Part shown: piece by piece, positions 43,543 to 51,657 of the stretch
How the letters are laid out: each line of letters starts with the position of its first letter
Numbering within the stretch: position 1 is the first letter of the stretch
Assembly: GCA_023443925.1 (NCBI GenBank)
Contig: JAEZSL010000082.1
Location: 15,293-79,292 of the forward strand
Direction of reading: 5' to 3'
DNA: 64,000 nucleotides
Origin: Bacillota bacterium
Lineage (GTDB): Bacteria; Bacillota_A; Clostridia; Lachnospirales; Lachnospiraceae
The notes under the pieces: generated by a model
Database searches by the model: none
What the model was told of the DNA's origin: nothing
The model's input: only the letters and a program-made list of their open reading frames with translations
Made by a program: the position numbers and the translations under genes

Positions 43543-45216
43543 ATGAAAAAGGCAAGAAAAGTAATGGCGTTATTATTGGTTTTAATAACAGTGCTTAGTA
43601 TGGTTGGTTGCGGTAAAAGAGGGGATGGCTCCCAAAGCAGTAACGCAGGTGGCACTACGCAAGGAGAGGGTGCAGATACGCAGGCACCGGCTGAAACACC
43701 GGGAGATAGTAGCAGCAGTGAGTTCCAAACAACTTACGGTTCCAAGCAGTTTGATAATGTTACAATTACGGTGGAAGTGTTTGACAGGAGTAATGCACCG
43801 GAAGGCAGCACGGTTGTCGACAATAAGTGGACGAAGTATATTAATGAGGAAATGAATAAAGTGGGGATTACCGTTAAATTTGTTGCGGTTCCAAGAGCAG
43901 AAGAATTAAACAAAACACAGCTTATGATGGCCTCCGGTACCGCAGCAGATATCATGATCTGCTATACGACTTCTGTTGTGGAAGGTTTCTATAATGACGG
44001 AGGTACTTATGATCTGGCACCATATATAGAAGGTGCGGATCAGGCTAAGAATCTGAAAGAATACATTGGAGAAGATTGTTTGAATCTGGGACGGAACCAG
44101 GAGGGTGCCCTGTGGGGAATTGCAGCCAGACGTTCCACTACGGCTTCCAGTAATTTATTTATACGTAAGGACTGGCTGGATGAAACCGGTTTACCAATTC
44201 CCACAACGGTGGATGAAATGTATACGCTGTTAAAAGCATTTAAGCAAAACCATCCAGGTATATTTGCATCAGGTTTCCCGACAAATACAAAATCCAGTGA
44301 TCCCCATGGTGTAATATCACTTGCATTTTTACAGAATATTGCAGATGAGAAGTCCTATGCCATTGATGCCGGTTCCGCAGCGGATTTAATCTATACGGAC
44401 CCCGGTTATGGAGAATACTTTAAATGGATGAACAAGCTGTATAATGAAGGTCTTATGGACCCGGAATATTATGTGAATGTAACAAACGATAATGCATTAA
44501 AAGAAGATTTTGTAAACAGTAAAATTGCCTGCTTCGAATCCAATGTAAATTATAACGTAGACAGTCTTCGCGGCAGTTTGTTAAAAGCCTTGCAATCAAC
44601 GGATCCAAAAGCAGATGTCATTAGTATTCCGCCTCTAAAAAATGTCAACGATGGGGTTGTTTATAATAAGAACTATCCAATTAACGGTGCTTATCTTTTC
44701 GTACCGAAAACCGCTAAAAATGTAGAAGCTGCAATTACATATCTGGATTGGCTTGGAACAAAAGAAGGAGGTTTCACCTTATTTCATGGATTGGAAGGAG
44801 AACACTTTAAATACGATGACCAGGGTGTTCCAAGCGTAATAGATGCTGAATACAATACAAAAGATAAAGACTGGACCAGACATGATTTGTTTTTAATCGG
44901 TAACCAGGGCTATTATAAAACAGAGGATGAATTCGCGGCTGCCACCTCTAAGGAGGCACCCGGATACGAAAATTATGTATTGGATAATTATAAAAATGCA
45001 AGTGTTGGTACGGTAAGATTTGATCCGACCTTTACAGCTCCCACCTTTACGGAGAAAAATACGGAGATCAGTGTAATCAGAGATGAGTATTTTGTCAAAT
45101 TAGTTACCTGTCCGCCGGATAAATTCGATGCAACCTTAGAAGAATTTAAAGAAAAATTAAAAAATGTCGGTTATGATGATATTATCAAGGAACGTACGGA
45201 GTTTTATAATAAGTAA
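43543..45216 (+). CDS. ABC oligosaccharide importer solute-binding lipoprotein
   Basis: Receptor for the importer encoded just upstream. Signal peptide with lipobox MVGC (Cys about 24), a Gly/Ser/Thr-rich linker to about 60, then a 500-residue family 1 fold of the LplA type. Strong AGGAGGAAGG site. The oxidoreductase genes follow within 9 and 2 bases, so uptake and modification of the ligand are tightly linked. The ligand might be a sugar acid or oxidisable sugar, an inference from those neighbours only. Confidence 0.9.
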   Translation: MKKARKVMALLLVLITVLSMVGCGKRGDGSQSSNAGGTTQGEGADTQAPAETPGDSSSSEFQTTYGSKQFDNVTITVEVFDRSNAPEGSTVVDNKWTKYINEEMNKVGITVKFVAVPRAEELNKTQLMMASGTAADIMICYTTSVVEGFYNDGGTYDLAPYIEGADQAKNLKEYIGEDCLNLGRNQEGALWGIAARRSTTASSNLFIRKDWLDETGLPIPTTVDEMYTLLKAFKQNHPGIFASGFPTNTKSSDPHGVISLAFLQNIADEKSYAIDAGSAADLIYTDPGYGEYFKWMNKLYNEGLMDPEYYVNVTNDNALKEDFVNSKIACFESNVNYNVDSLRGSLLKALQSTDPKADVISIPPLKNVNDGVVYNKNYPINGAYLFVPKTAKNVEAAITYLDWLGTKEGGFTLFHGLEGEHFKYDDQGVPSVIDAEYNTKDKDWTRHDLFLIGNQGYYKTEDEFAAATSKEAPGYENYVLDNYKNASVGTVRFDPTFTAPTFTEKNTEISVIRDEYFVKLVTCPPDKFDATLEEFKEKLKNVGYDDIIKERTEFYNK

Positions 45217-45225
45217 GGAGAAACT

Positions 45226-46392
45226 ATGATTAAAGTAGCAATCATCGGAACCGGCGGTATATCGCCATCGCACATCAGAGCCTATCTGGCATTTCCGGAC
45301 AGATGTAAAATTACCGCTTTTTGCGATATCTATCCGGAGAAGTGCCAGGTAAAAGCAGACGAATTTGGTCTGGAGGTGGAAATCTTTGATTCACATAAGC
45401 AATTGCTGGAAAAAGCCGACTTTGATTTGGTTAGCGTCTGCACCCCTCCTTTTTGCCATGCAGAGATAGCAATTGACTGCTTAAACGCCGGTAAAAATGT
45501 TATAGTAGAAAAACCCATGGCGGCCTCCCTGGAAGAGTGTGACAAAATGATAGAAGCCCGAAATAAAAATAATAAGGTTTTGGCGGTTATTGCCCAAAAC
45601 CGCTTTCAGGATGCTATATGGAATTTAAAGAGTATACTGGATGGCGGCAAAATTGGTAGAGTACTACACGCTCAAATTGATTCTCACTGGTGGCGGGGGC
45701 ACTGTTATTATGACTTGTGGTGGCGCGGCCTATGGGAGAAGGAAGGGGGCGGCTGTACCTTAAACCATGCTGTCCATCACATCGATATGCTTGGATGGAT
45801 GCTTGGTATGCCAACGAGCGTACAGGCATTATTAAGTAATGCAGCCCATGATAATGCGGAGGTTGAAGATATCTCCATAGCAGCCTTACAGTATGAAAGA
45901 GGAGCGGTTGCACAGATTACCAGTTCGGTTATCCATCATGGGGAAGAACAGCAAATTATATTCCAGGGGGAAAAAGCAAGGATATCCGCACCCTGGAAAA
46001 CAAGAGCTTCTGTATCCTCCTCCAACGGTTTTCCGGAAAGAGCAGAAGAGCTTGAGAAAGAGCTGACGCAGGACTTTGAAAGTCTGCCGCCTCTTGCTCA
46101 TACCGGACATGAGGGGGAAATTGATGATGTATTAACCGCCCTTGAAACAGGACGGCAGCCCCTTATTACCGGGGAAAGCGGCCGTATGACCATTGAATTG
46201 ATTACTGCAATATACAAAGCCGGCTTTGAGCATAGAACCATTGATTTACCCATAGAGCGGGAGGATCCTTATTATATGGCCAAGGGTATTCAAGAGCATG
46301 CAATTCATTTTTATACGAAAACAGGCTCTGTTACTAATTTTACCAATGAAAAAATTACGGTTGGAGGTAATTATGCCAATAAGGAGAATTAG
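45226..46392 (+). CDS. Gfo/Idh/MocA-family NAD(P)-dependent oxidoreductase
   Basis: Oxidises or reduces a sugar or sugar derivative. The N-terminal Rossmann fold begins VAIIGTGGISPSHI (4-17). VSVCTPPFCHAE and VEKPMAASLEEC (EKP motif, about 96-98) complete the cofactor and catalytic region. The C-terminal alpha/beta domain contains NHAVHHIDMLGWMLG, with the conserved Asp/His pair. Length 388. AAGGAG precedes the ATG nine bases after the binding-protein gene. The next oxidoreductase starts two bases downstream of the stop. Specific substrate unknown. Confidence 0.87.
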   Translation: MIKVAIIGTGGISPSHIRAYLAFPDRCKITAFCDIYPEKCQVKADEFGLEVEIFDSHKQLLEKADFDLVSVCTPPFCHAEIAIDCLNAGKNVIVEKPMAASLEECDKMIEARNKNNKVLAVIAQNRFQDAIWNLKSILDGGKIGRVLHAQIDSHWWRGHCYYDLWWRGLWEKEGGGCTLNHAVHHIDMLGWMLGMPTSVQALLSNAAHDNAEVEDISIAALQYERGAVAQITSSVIHHGEEQQIIFQGEKARISAPWKTRASVSSSNGFPERAEELEKELTQDFESLPPLAHTGHEGEIDDVLTALETGRQPLITGESGRMTIELITAIYKAGFEHRTIDLPIEREDPYYMAKGIQEHAIHFYTKTGSVTNFTNEKITVGGNYANKEN

Positions 46393-46394
46393 AT

Positions 46395-47468
46395 ATGCAA
46401 AATAAAGATGGATTTAATTATATGCCGGAAGGAAAACCAAACCCGGTGGTAAAAGAAGGAGAATTTGTATTTGCGGCCATCGGACTTGACCACGGACATA
46501 TCGGCGGCATGTGTAACGGGCTTTTGGAGGCAGGAGGTACCTTAAAATGGATTTATGATCCGGACCCCAAAAAGCTGGATGTCTACTGTGAAAAGTATCC
46601 CCAGGCCAGACGTGCCCGAAGTGAAGAAGAAGTTTTAAATGACTCCAATGTCCGTCTGGTAGCAGGTGCAGCGGTGACCTCAGAACGCTGCGCTTTGGGA
46701 TTACGTGTTATGGAGGCAGGAAAAGACTATTTTACAGACAAAGCACCTCTTACAACCTTGGAACAGCTAAACCGGGCAAAAGAAAAAGTAAAAGAAACCG
46801 GCAGAAAGTATGCGGTTTATTACAGTGAGCGAATCCACGTGGAGGATGCCGTATTTGCCGGGCAGCTCATAAAGCAGGGAGCCATTGGAAAGGTAATACA
46901 GACCATTGGCATGGGACCTCACCGTTTAAGTGCATCAGGGAGGCCGGCCTGGTTTTTTGAAAAGGAGAAATATGGTGGGATATTATGCGATATCGGAAGC
47001 CATCAGATTGAACAGTTTCTTTTTTATACCGGAGCCGTGGATGCGGCGGTTGTACAGAGTCAGATTGCAAACTACGCTCATCCTGCGTATCCGGAGCTGG
47101 ATGATTTTGGAGATGCGGTTTTAGTGGCTGATAATGGTGCCAGCGGATATTTCCGGGTAGACTGGTTTACACCGGACGGACTTACCAGCTGGGGGGACGG
47201 GAGAACCTTTATTTTAGGCACAGAGGGATATATTGAATTAAGAAAATATGTCAATATCGGTGTTGCCCCAAAAGGCGGAAGAGTATTTTTGGCAAACCAA
47301 AAAGAAGAAAAGACATATGATATTGAAGGGAAAATCGGATATCCGTATTTCGGACAGCTTATATTAGATTGCCTTTACCGCACGGAACATGCGATGTCGC
47401 AGGAACATGCCTTTAAAGCTGCGGAGTTATGTGTTAAAGCACAGATGCAGGCGGTAAAACTAAAATAA
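46395..47468 (+). CDS. Gfo/Idh/MocA-family oxidoreductase, second copy
   Basis: A divergent partner of the preceding enzyme. The Rossmann glycine pattern is altered to FAAIGLDHGHIGGM (residues 27-40), and DKAPLTTLEQL replaces the usual EKP. The C-terminal part has LCDIGSHQIEQFLFYTG. AAGGAG overlaps the end of the upstream gene, giving tight coupling. The two enzymes may act in sequence (oxidation then reduction), as in other Gfo/Idh/MocA pairs, but this is inference. A strong terminator follows. Confidence 0.83.
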   Translation: MQNKDGFNYMPEGKPNPVVKEGEFVFAAIGLDHGHIGGMCNGLLEAGGTLKWIYDPDPKKLDVYCEKYPQARRARSEEEVLNDSNVRLVAGAAVTSERCALGLRVMEAGKDYFTDKAPLTTLEQLNRAKEKVKETGRKYAVYYSERIHVEDAVFAGQLIKQGAIGKVIQTIGMGPHRLSASGRPAWFFEKEKYGGILCDIGSHQIEQFLFYTGAVDAAVVQSQIANYAHPAYPELDDFGDAVLVADNGASGYFRVDWFTPDGLTSWGDGRTFILGTEGYIELRKYVNIGVAPKGGRVFLANQKEEKTYDIEGKIGYPYFGQLILDCLYRTEHAMSQEHAFKAAELCVKAQMQAVKLK

Positions 47469-47489
47469 ACTAGTCTGGTTTCCAAAAAG

Positions 47490-47535
47490 CAGCCAATTCA
47501 GAAGGTAATACATACCTTTGAATTGGCTGTTTATA
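47490..47535. terminator. Terminator after the importer-oxidoreductase operon
   Basis: CAGCCAATTCA (47490-47500) with TGAATTGGCTG (47519-47529), continued by AAGGTA (47502-47507) with TACCTT (47513-47518), forms a 17-bp stem with one bulged G and a five-base loop, followed by TTTATATTT. It separates the plus-strand operon from the converging AraC gene. Confidence 0.85.
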
Positions 47536-47548
47536 TTTCTGGCCGACG

Positions 47549-48337
47549 CTATATTATGGTATGTGCAAGTTTGCGAAAAGCACCGGGTGTAGTACCGGTA
47601 GCTTTTTTAAACTGCCGGATAAAATGGTAGACCTCGTTATAACCAAGTTCCTGGGCAACTTGCCTTATTGTCAGTTCAGTTGTGGTTAACAGTATCTTGG
47701 CACGGGCTATTTTAACGTTGATTACGTCGTTAATACAGGTTATGCCAAATACTTTTTTATACATAACCTGAAAATATGCGTGGGACAGATGGGCCTGCTG
47801 TGCCAGTTCTTCGATATTCCAGTTACCGCCAGGCGAACTGATTATCCGGTTTCTTACCGCAAGCAAATCGTCATAATGGGGAATACTGACCACCCTCTGC
47901 TCATGAAGGTTAAATTCGTCACCAAATTTGATCATTAAAAGATTGATTAATAAGATATAAGCTTTACTGGAGTTTTTATTTTCCAGAGTAAATTCTTTCC
48001 CGATAAGCCTTAATATCTCAGGGATAAAACTATCCTTCGTAATAAGAAGTGGTGTATTCAAAGGAAAGGTCAATTCACTCAGGAATTTTTCCCGGTTTTC
48101 GGGTGCAAAATGCAGGTAATCATCTTCATAACTTCCGCCGGTAGGAAAATAACAGTGAGGGGTATTGCTGTCAAGTAAAATGCCTGAAGGAGAGATAATA
48201 GTGTGAATAGAATCATTTATAACCAGTGTACAGGGAGTTTTTATATGAAGAAATAAAAAATCGATTCTTCCGCAGGGCCTGTCTATGACAAAACTGCCAT
48301 CGTGCACGCTGTCAAGGGCGATATAATGAACATACAT
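47549..48337 (-). CDS. AraC-family regulator
   Basis: Transcription factor with an N-terminal cupin-like sensor (about 1-130) and a C-terminal double HTH (about 160-262; NIEELAQQAHLSHAYFQVMYK and a second HTH ending GTTPGAFRKLA). I start at 48337 because AAAGGAGGTC stands five bases upstream. An in-frame ATG 14 codons earlier (48379) has no ribosome site. It is divergent from the response regulator at 48520. Likely targets are the neighbouring xylan-oligosaccharide genes. Confidence 0.87.
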   Translation of the reverse strand: MYVHYIALDSVHDGSFVIDRPCGRIDFLFLHIKTPCTLVINDSIHTIISPSGILLDSNTPHCYFPTGGSYEDDYLHFAPENREKFLSELTFPLNTPLLITKDSFIPEILRLIGKEFTLENKNSSKAYILLINLLMIKFGDEFNLHEQRVVSIPHYDDLLAVRNRIISSPGGNWNIEELAQQAHLSHAYFQVMYKKVFGITCINDVINVKIARAKILLTTTELTIRQVAQELGYNEVYHFIRQFKKATGTTPGAFRKLAHTII

Positions 48338-48519
48338 TAAAAGACCTCCTTTTACCAATATAGTCAAATTATATATCAATTATTTACAATTATAAGACAT
48401 TGCCGGAAATATCTCAAGTTTATATAATGGAATAAAACGGAATAGTAGTACCTGTGAATCATCAATAATTAAAACAGAAATAACCCTTAAAAGGCTTTTA
48501 GAAAGGAGATATATTTCAT

Positions 48520-50142
48520 ATGGCTGCAGATGATACGTTGTTAAATGTTTTATTGGTAGATGATGAACCCTTTATCAGAAAAGGACTTACCGCACTAATT
48601 GATTGGGAGGCAGAAGGGTACCGTATCGCCGGAGAAGCTTCCAATGGCAGGAATGCAATTCAAATGCTAAATGCAAAAGAGTTTGATGTTATTCTGTCCG
48701 ATATCAAGATGCCGGAAATGGATGGAATTGAATTCATATCCTACGTCAGACGTAACAAACTTGGGAGTGCCAGATTTGTTTTTTTAAGTGGTTTTTATGA
48801 TTTTCAATATGCAAAGACAGGTATGCAATATGGCTGCTGTGACTATATATTAAAACCCATCCAAAAAGAGGAGCTGTTGAGCACCCTTCGCAGAATAATG
48901 GAAGCGTATCAAAGGGATGCGAGCCGGGCTATGGACAGTAAAGTTTATGAGAAAGCATATCTTGACCGTAACCTGATGTCATTGATTTGGGGAAAGTATG
49001 ATAATGTCAACTTAAATTATGTCACAATGAAATTGCAGCTGACGGAAAAGGTATCCTATCTGCATTTAGAAATTTCACTAAGAGATGAAACGTTTTTGAT
49101 TTTAACGGATGATAAAAGAAGGGAACGGCAGAGAAAACTATATCATTATGCAGGGTTATTATTAAAGGACCGGGCAAACCACATAATTTTTGACGTTACG
49201 AAAAACGAAGAGTGTTATGATGTGGGTATTATTTATAGTGATTCCTTTGCCAGTGACAGAGAACTATCCCAGAATGAATGGATTGAATGGCTGGTGATGG
49301 AATTAAAGGAACGAATTGGGTATGCCATAGAGGCCTGTATTGGCAGAAAAGTGGACAGTATCGGCTTTATTTCAGAATCTTACCGGGAAGCGTGTATGAT
49401 ACGTTTTTTCCGCTTTACCGGTAAGCATGAGAATAATCCGGTTCCTGTATTATGCAAAAAAGATATGAATGCAAAAAATGTCCAGCAGGAATATCTGCGA
49501 AAGGAACTGGATGATTTAATTCATTCCATAGAGATCGGCGATATTTTAAAGCTTCGTAAAAATGTTAGTATAATTTACGGCCGTATGATTGATCCCCACA
49601 TCGAATCCGAAGTCATCGGCATGAATATTCAATACCTTTTATACCGTCTTATGGGACTGGCATATGCACTGGACGCAAATATAAATCAGGATGAAATAAT
49701 TCATTATATGAAGGACAGTATTTTTTCTTCGGATAAGATAGCGGGAAATGAGCTGAAATTTTTACAGTTTGTTGAGGAATATACGGAATATTTAACACAG
49801 CTCAGACAAAATACTGCGAAAGGAACCATTAACCAGATTGAAGCTGAAATCGAAAATCATTATTCTGAAAATATAAGTCTGAAATATCTGGGAGAAAAAT
49901 ATTATATCAACAGTGCTTATCTGGGACAGCTGTTTAAAAAGAATTATGGATGCTGCTTTAAAGATTATTTGAATGGGATAAGGATGCGAAAGGCTGCGGA
50001 AACCATGCTTCGAACCAATAAAAAAATATATGAGATTGCAGAAGAGGTGGGTTATAAAAATATTGAGTACTTCATTAATAAATTTGAAGATATTTACGGG
50101 ATGACACCGTCCAGATTCCGAAAAAAAAAACTGAATGGATAA
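48520..50142 (+). CDS. AraC-type response regulator (YesN-like)
   Basis: DNA-binding half of a two-component system. Receiver domain 1-125 with DDE region at 14-16, phospho-acceptor D61 in LSDIKMPEMDG and K in ILKP. A middle helical domain (about 140-420) is followed by a C-terminal double HTH (about 435-540; ISLKYLGEKYYINSAYLGQLF and a second HTH ending MTPSRFRKK). Length 540 is normal for YesN. The only nearby kinase without a partner is at 51658, across the GH8 gene. GAAAGGAG lies 11 bases upstream. Confidence 0.9.
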   Translation: MAADDTLLNVLLVDDEPFIRKGLTALIDWEAEGYRIAGEASNGRNAIQMLNAKEFDVILSDIKMPEMDGIEFISYVRRNKLGSARFVFLSGFYDFQYAKTGMQYGCCDYILKPIQKEELLSTLRRIMEAYQRDASRAMDSKVYEKAYLDRNLMSLIWGKYDNVNLNYVTMKLQLTEKVSYLHLEISLRDETFLILTDDKRRERQRKLYHYAGLLLKDRANHIIFDVTKNEECYDVGIIYSDSFASDRELSQNEWIEWLVMELKERIGYAIEACIGRKVDSIGFISESYREACMIRFFRFTGKHENNPVPVLCKKDMNAKNVQQEYLRKELDDLIHSIEIGDILKLRKNVSIIYGRMIDPHIESEVIGMNIQYLLYRLMGLAYALDANINQDEIIHYMKDSIFSSDKIAGNELKFLQFVEEYTEYLTQLRQNTAKGTINQIEAEIENHYSENISLKYLGEKYYINSAYLGQLFKKNYGCCFKDYLNGIRMRKAAETMLRTNKKIYEIAEEVGYKNIEYFINKFEDIYGMTPSRFRKKKLNG

Positions 50143-50177
50143 GGTGCTGCACTGACAGGTATGAAAGGAGAAGGAAT

Positions 50178-51305
50178 ATGCATAAGGGTGCATTTTACAC
50201 AGGCAAATATCCAAATTTGCTTGAAACAATCGGAATATCAAAAGAAGAAATTGAAAGAAGGATAGAAAAGGTTTTTGAAACCATGTTTGTTGATCCGGAG
50301 GAAAAAATATACTTTGAAAAAGGTGAAAACATGGGGTATATGCTGGATACCGGCAACAATGACGCCAGAACGGAGGGTATGAGTTATGGAATGATGATGG
50401 CGGTTCAAATGGACAGGAAAGATATCTTTGACCGCCTCTGGCTCTTTTCCAAAACTTATATGTACCAAAGTACCGGTAAGTTTCAGGGGTACTTTGCCTG
50501 GTCGGTCACGACGGAGGGGATAAAGAATTCGGAAGGCCCGGCACCGGATGGGGAAGAATATTATGCAATGGCCTTATTTTTCGCCAGTGAACGCTGGGGT
50601 GATGGTTGCGAACCCTTTGATTACGGCAGACAGGCCAGAGATATACTAAAACATGCCCTGCATCAGCATGAAATTGTAAAAGACGGAGCTCCTATGTGGA
50701 ATCCCAATAATTATTACATAAAATTTGTACCGGATGCGGATTTTTCGGACCCATCTTATCATCTGCCGCATTTTTATCAGCTTTTCGCATTAAGGGCAGA
50801 GGAAGAAGACCGGGAATTCTGGAAACAAGCCGCTAAAGCCAGCCGTGCTTATATTAAATTATCGGCTCATCCCATAACCGGAATGTCACCGGAGTATGCC
50901 GGATATGACGGCAAGCCAAAGCAATTACACCATGAAGGGCAGTTCTATTCGGACGCATACCGGGTGGCTATGAATATCGGGCTGGAATCAGCCTGGTTTG
51001 GAGAGGATGATGCCTTGGGGGAGGTTGTCTGCCGTTTACAAACTTTTTTTAGTGAAAATACACAGCTATTAGAATATCATAATTATCTTCTTGACGGTAC
51101 GGCGTTTGAGCAGCCTGCCCTGCACCCCCTTGCCATTTTAGCTGCTAATGCGGCTGGTTCCCTGGCTACGGATGGGAAATACCATCTGCAGTGGGTAAAA
51201 GATTTCTGGAATACCCCTCTCCGCAAAGGAATACGCAGATATTATGATAATTGCCTGTATTTTTTTACTCTGCTTATGTTAGCAGGCAGATACCGGATAT
51301 TTTAA
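50178..51305 (+). CDS. GH8 reducing-end xylose-releasing exo-oligoxylanase (Rex)
   Basis: Cleaves xylose from the reducing end of xylo-oligosaccharides (EC 3.2.1.156) in the cytoplasm. The (alpha/alpha)6 GH8 pattern is clear: general acid E66 in ARTEGMSYGMM and base region with D259 in EGQFYSDAYR. An LHP tripeptide at 315-317 matches the loop known in Rex enzymes to block the channel and enforce reducing-end action. No signal peptide; length 375 matches. AAAGGAG lies upstream. It sits between the response regulator and kinase genes, which is unusual, and pairs functionally with the GH39, which attacks the other end. A 14-bp hairpin terminator follows. Confidence 0.9.
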   Translation: MHKGAFYTGKYPNLLETIGISKEEIERRIEKVFETMFVDPEEKIYFEKGENMGYMLDTGNNDARTEGMSYGMMMAVQMDRKDIFDRLWLFSKTYMYQSTGKFQGYFAWSVTTEGIKNSEGPAPDGEEYYAMALFFASERWGDGCEPFDYGRQARDILKHALHQHEIVKDGAPMWNPNNYYIKFVPDADFSDPSYHLPHFYQLFALRAEEEDREFWKQAAKASRAYIKLSAHPITGMSPEYAGYDGKPKQLHHEGQFYSDAYRVAMNIGLESAWFGEDDALGEVVCRLQTFFSENTQLLEYHNYLLDGTAFEQPALHPLAILAANAAGSLATDGKYHLQWVKDFWNTPLRKGIRRYYDNCLYFFTLLMLAGRYRIF

Positions 51306-51357
51306 GGATTAAAATTATTAAGAAGAAGACTCATTACATACCCATATCTGTAGATGT

Positions 51358-51406
51358 GCGGTTGTACCTGCAGCAGCCCTTAATCGCAGGTACAACCGCT
51401 ATTTTT
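51358..51406 (+). terminator. Strong terminator after the GH8 gene
   Basis: GCGGTTGTACCTGC (51358-51371) pairs perfectly with GCAGGTACAACCGC (51386-51399), followed by TATTTTTA. The 14-bp stem separates RR-GH8 transcription from the kinase gene, so the kinase needs its own promoter or read-through. Between here and 51514 there is an AAGTTC/GAACTT hairpin (around 51418-51432) and a degenerate version of the leader module. Confidence 0.85.
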
Positions 51407-51516
51407 AATTTGTAGGAAAGTTCTTCGAACTTACTAATAAGATGAAAAAACTTCCAGACAGGATGTATATGACGCGCTAAGAAAAATGTCGCATGGGTGT
51501 CAGAGGAGAGTATAGG

Positions 51517-51567
51517 TTGAAAAACGAAATACAGTTTTTCAACATCTTGATTTATACGTGCGCCTAA
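51517..51567 (+). CDS. Leader mini-ORF, copy 1 (16 codons, TTG start)
   Basis: TTG preceded by GGAGAG opens 16 codons (reads MKNEIQFFNILIYTCA) to TAA, which lies in the loop of the second hairpin. The start codon is buried in the first hairpin. Basic start and hydrophobic end resemble other leader frames in this window. Translation unproven. Confidence 0.35.
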   Translation: MKNEIQFFNILIYTCA

Positions 51568-51587
51568 GTGCACAGATGGGAGTTAGG

Positions 51588-51620
51588 TTGAAAAACAGAA
51601 GCAGTTTTTCAACATCCTGA
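51588..51620 (+). CDS. Leader mini-ORF, copy 2 (10 codons, TTG start)
   Basis: TTG with GGGAG five bases upstream opens 10 codons (MKNRSSFSTS) to TGA. A one-base length difference relative to copy 1 shifts the frame after the third codon, so the peptide is not conserved between copies although the hairpins are. This suggests that translation or RNA structure, not peptide sequence, is what matters. Confidence 0.25.
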   Translation: MKNRSSFSTS

Positions 51621-51657
51621 TTTATACGTGCGCCTAAGCGCACAGATGGGAGTTAAT

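Larger units (their letters stand above)
51515..51655 (+). repeat. Tandem duplicate of a 71-bp hairpin and mini-ORF module before the kinase
   Basis: Two units (51515-51585, 51586-51655) each contain a GTTGAAAAAC/GTTTTTCAAC hairpin with a TTG start in its 5' arm (51516-51525 with 51534-51543; 51587-51596 with 51604-51613), then ATCYTGATTTATAC, a GTGCGC/GYGCAC hairpin (51558-51563 with 51568-51573; 51628-51633 with 51638-51643) and AGATGGGAGTTA. Unit 1 has a G-U pair where unit 2 has G-C, so the stem is preserved. Unit 1's GGGAG is spaced for unit 2's TTG; unit 2's GGGAG is spaced for the kinase ATG. The same architecture is seen at 3291. Confidence 0.75.
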
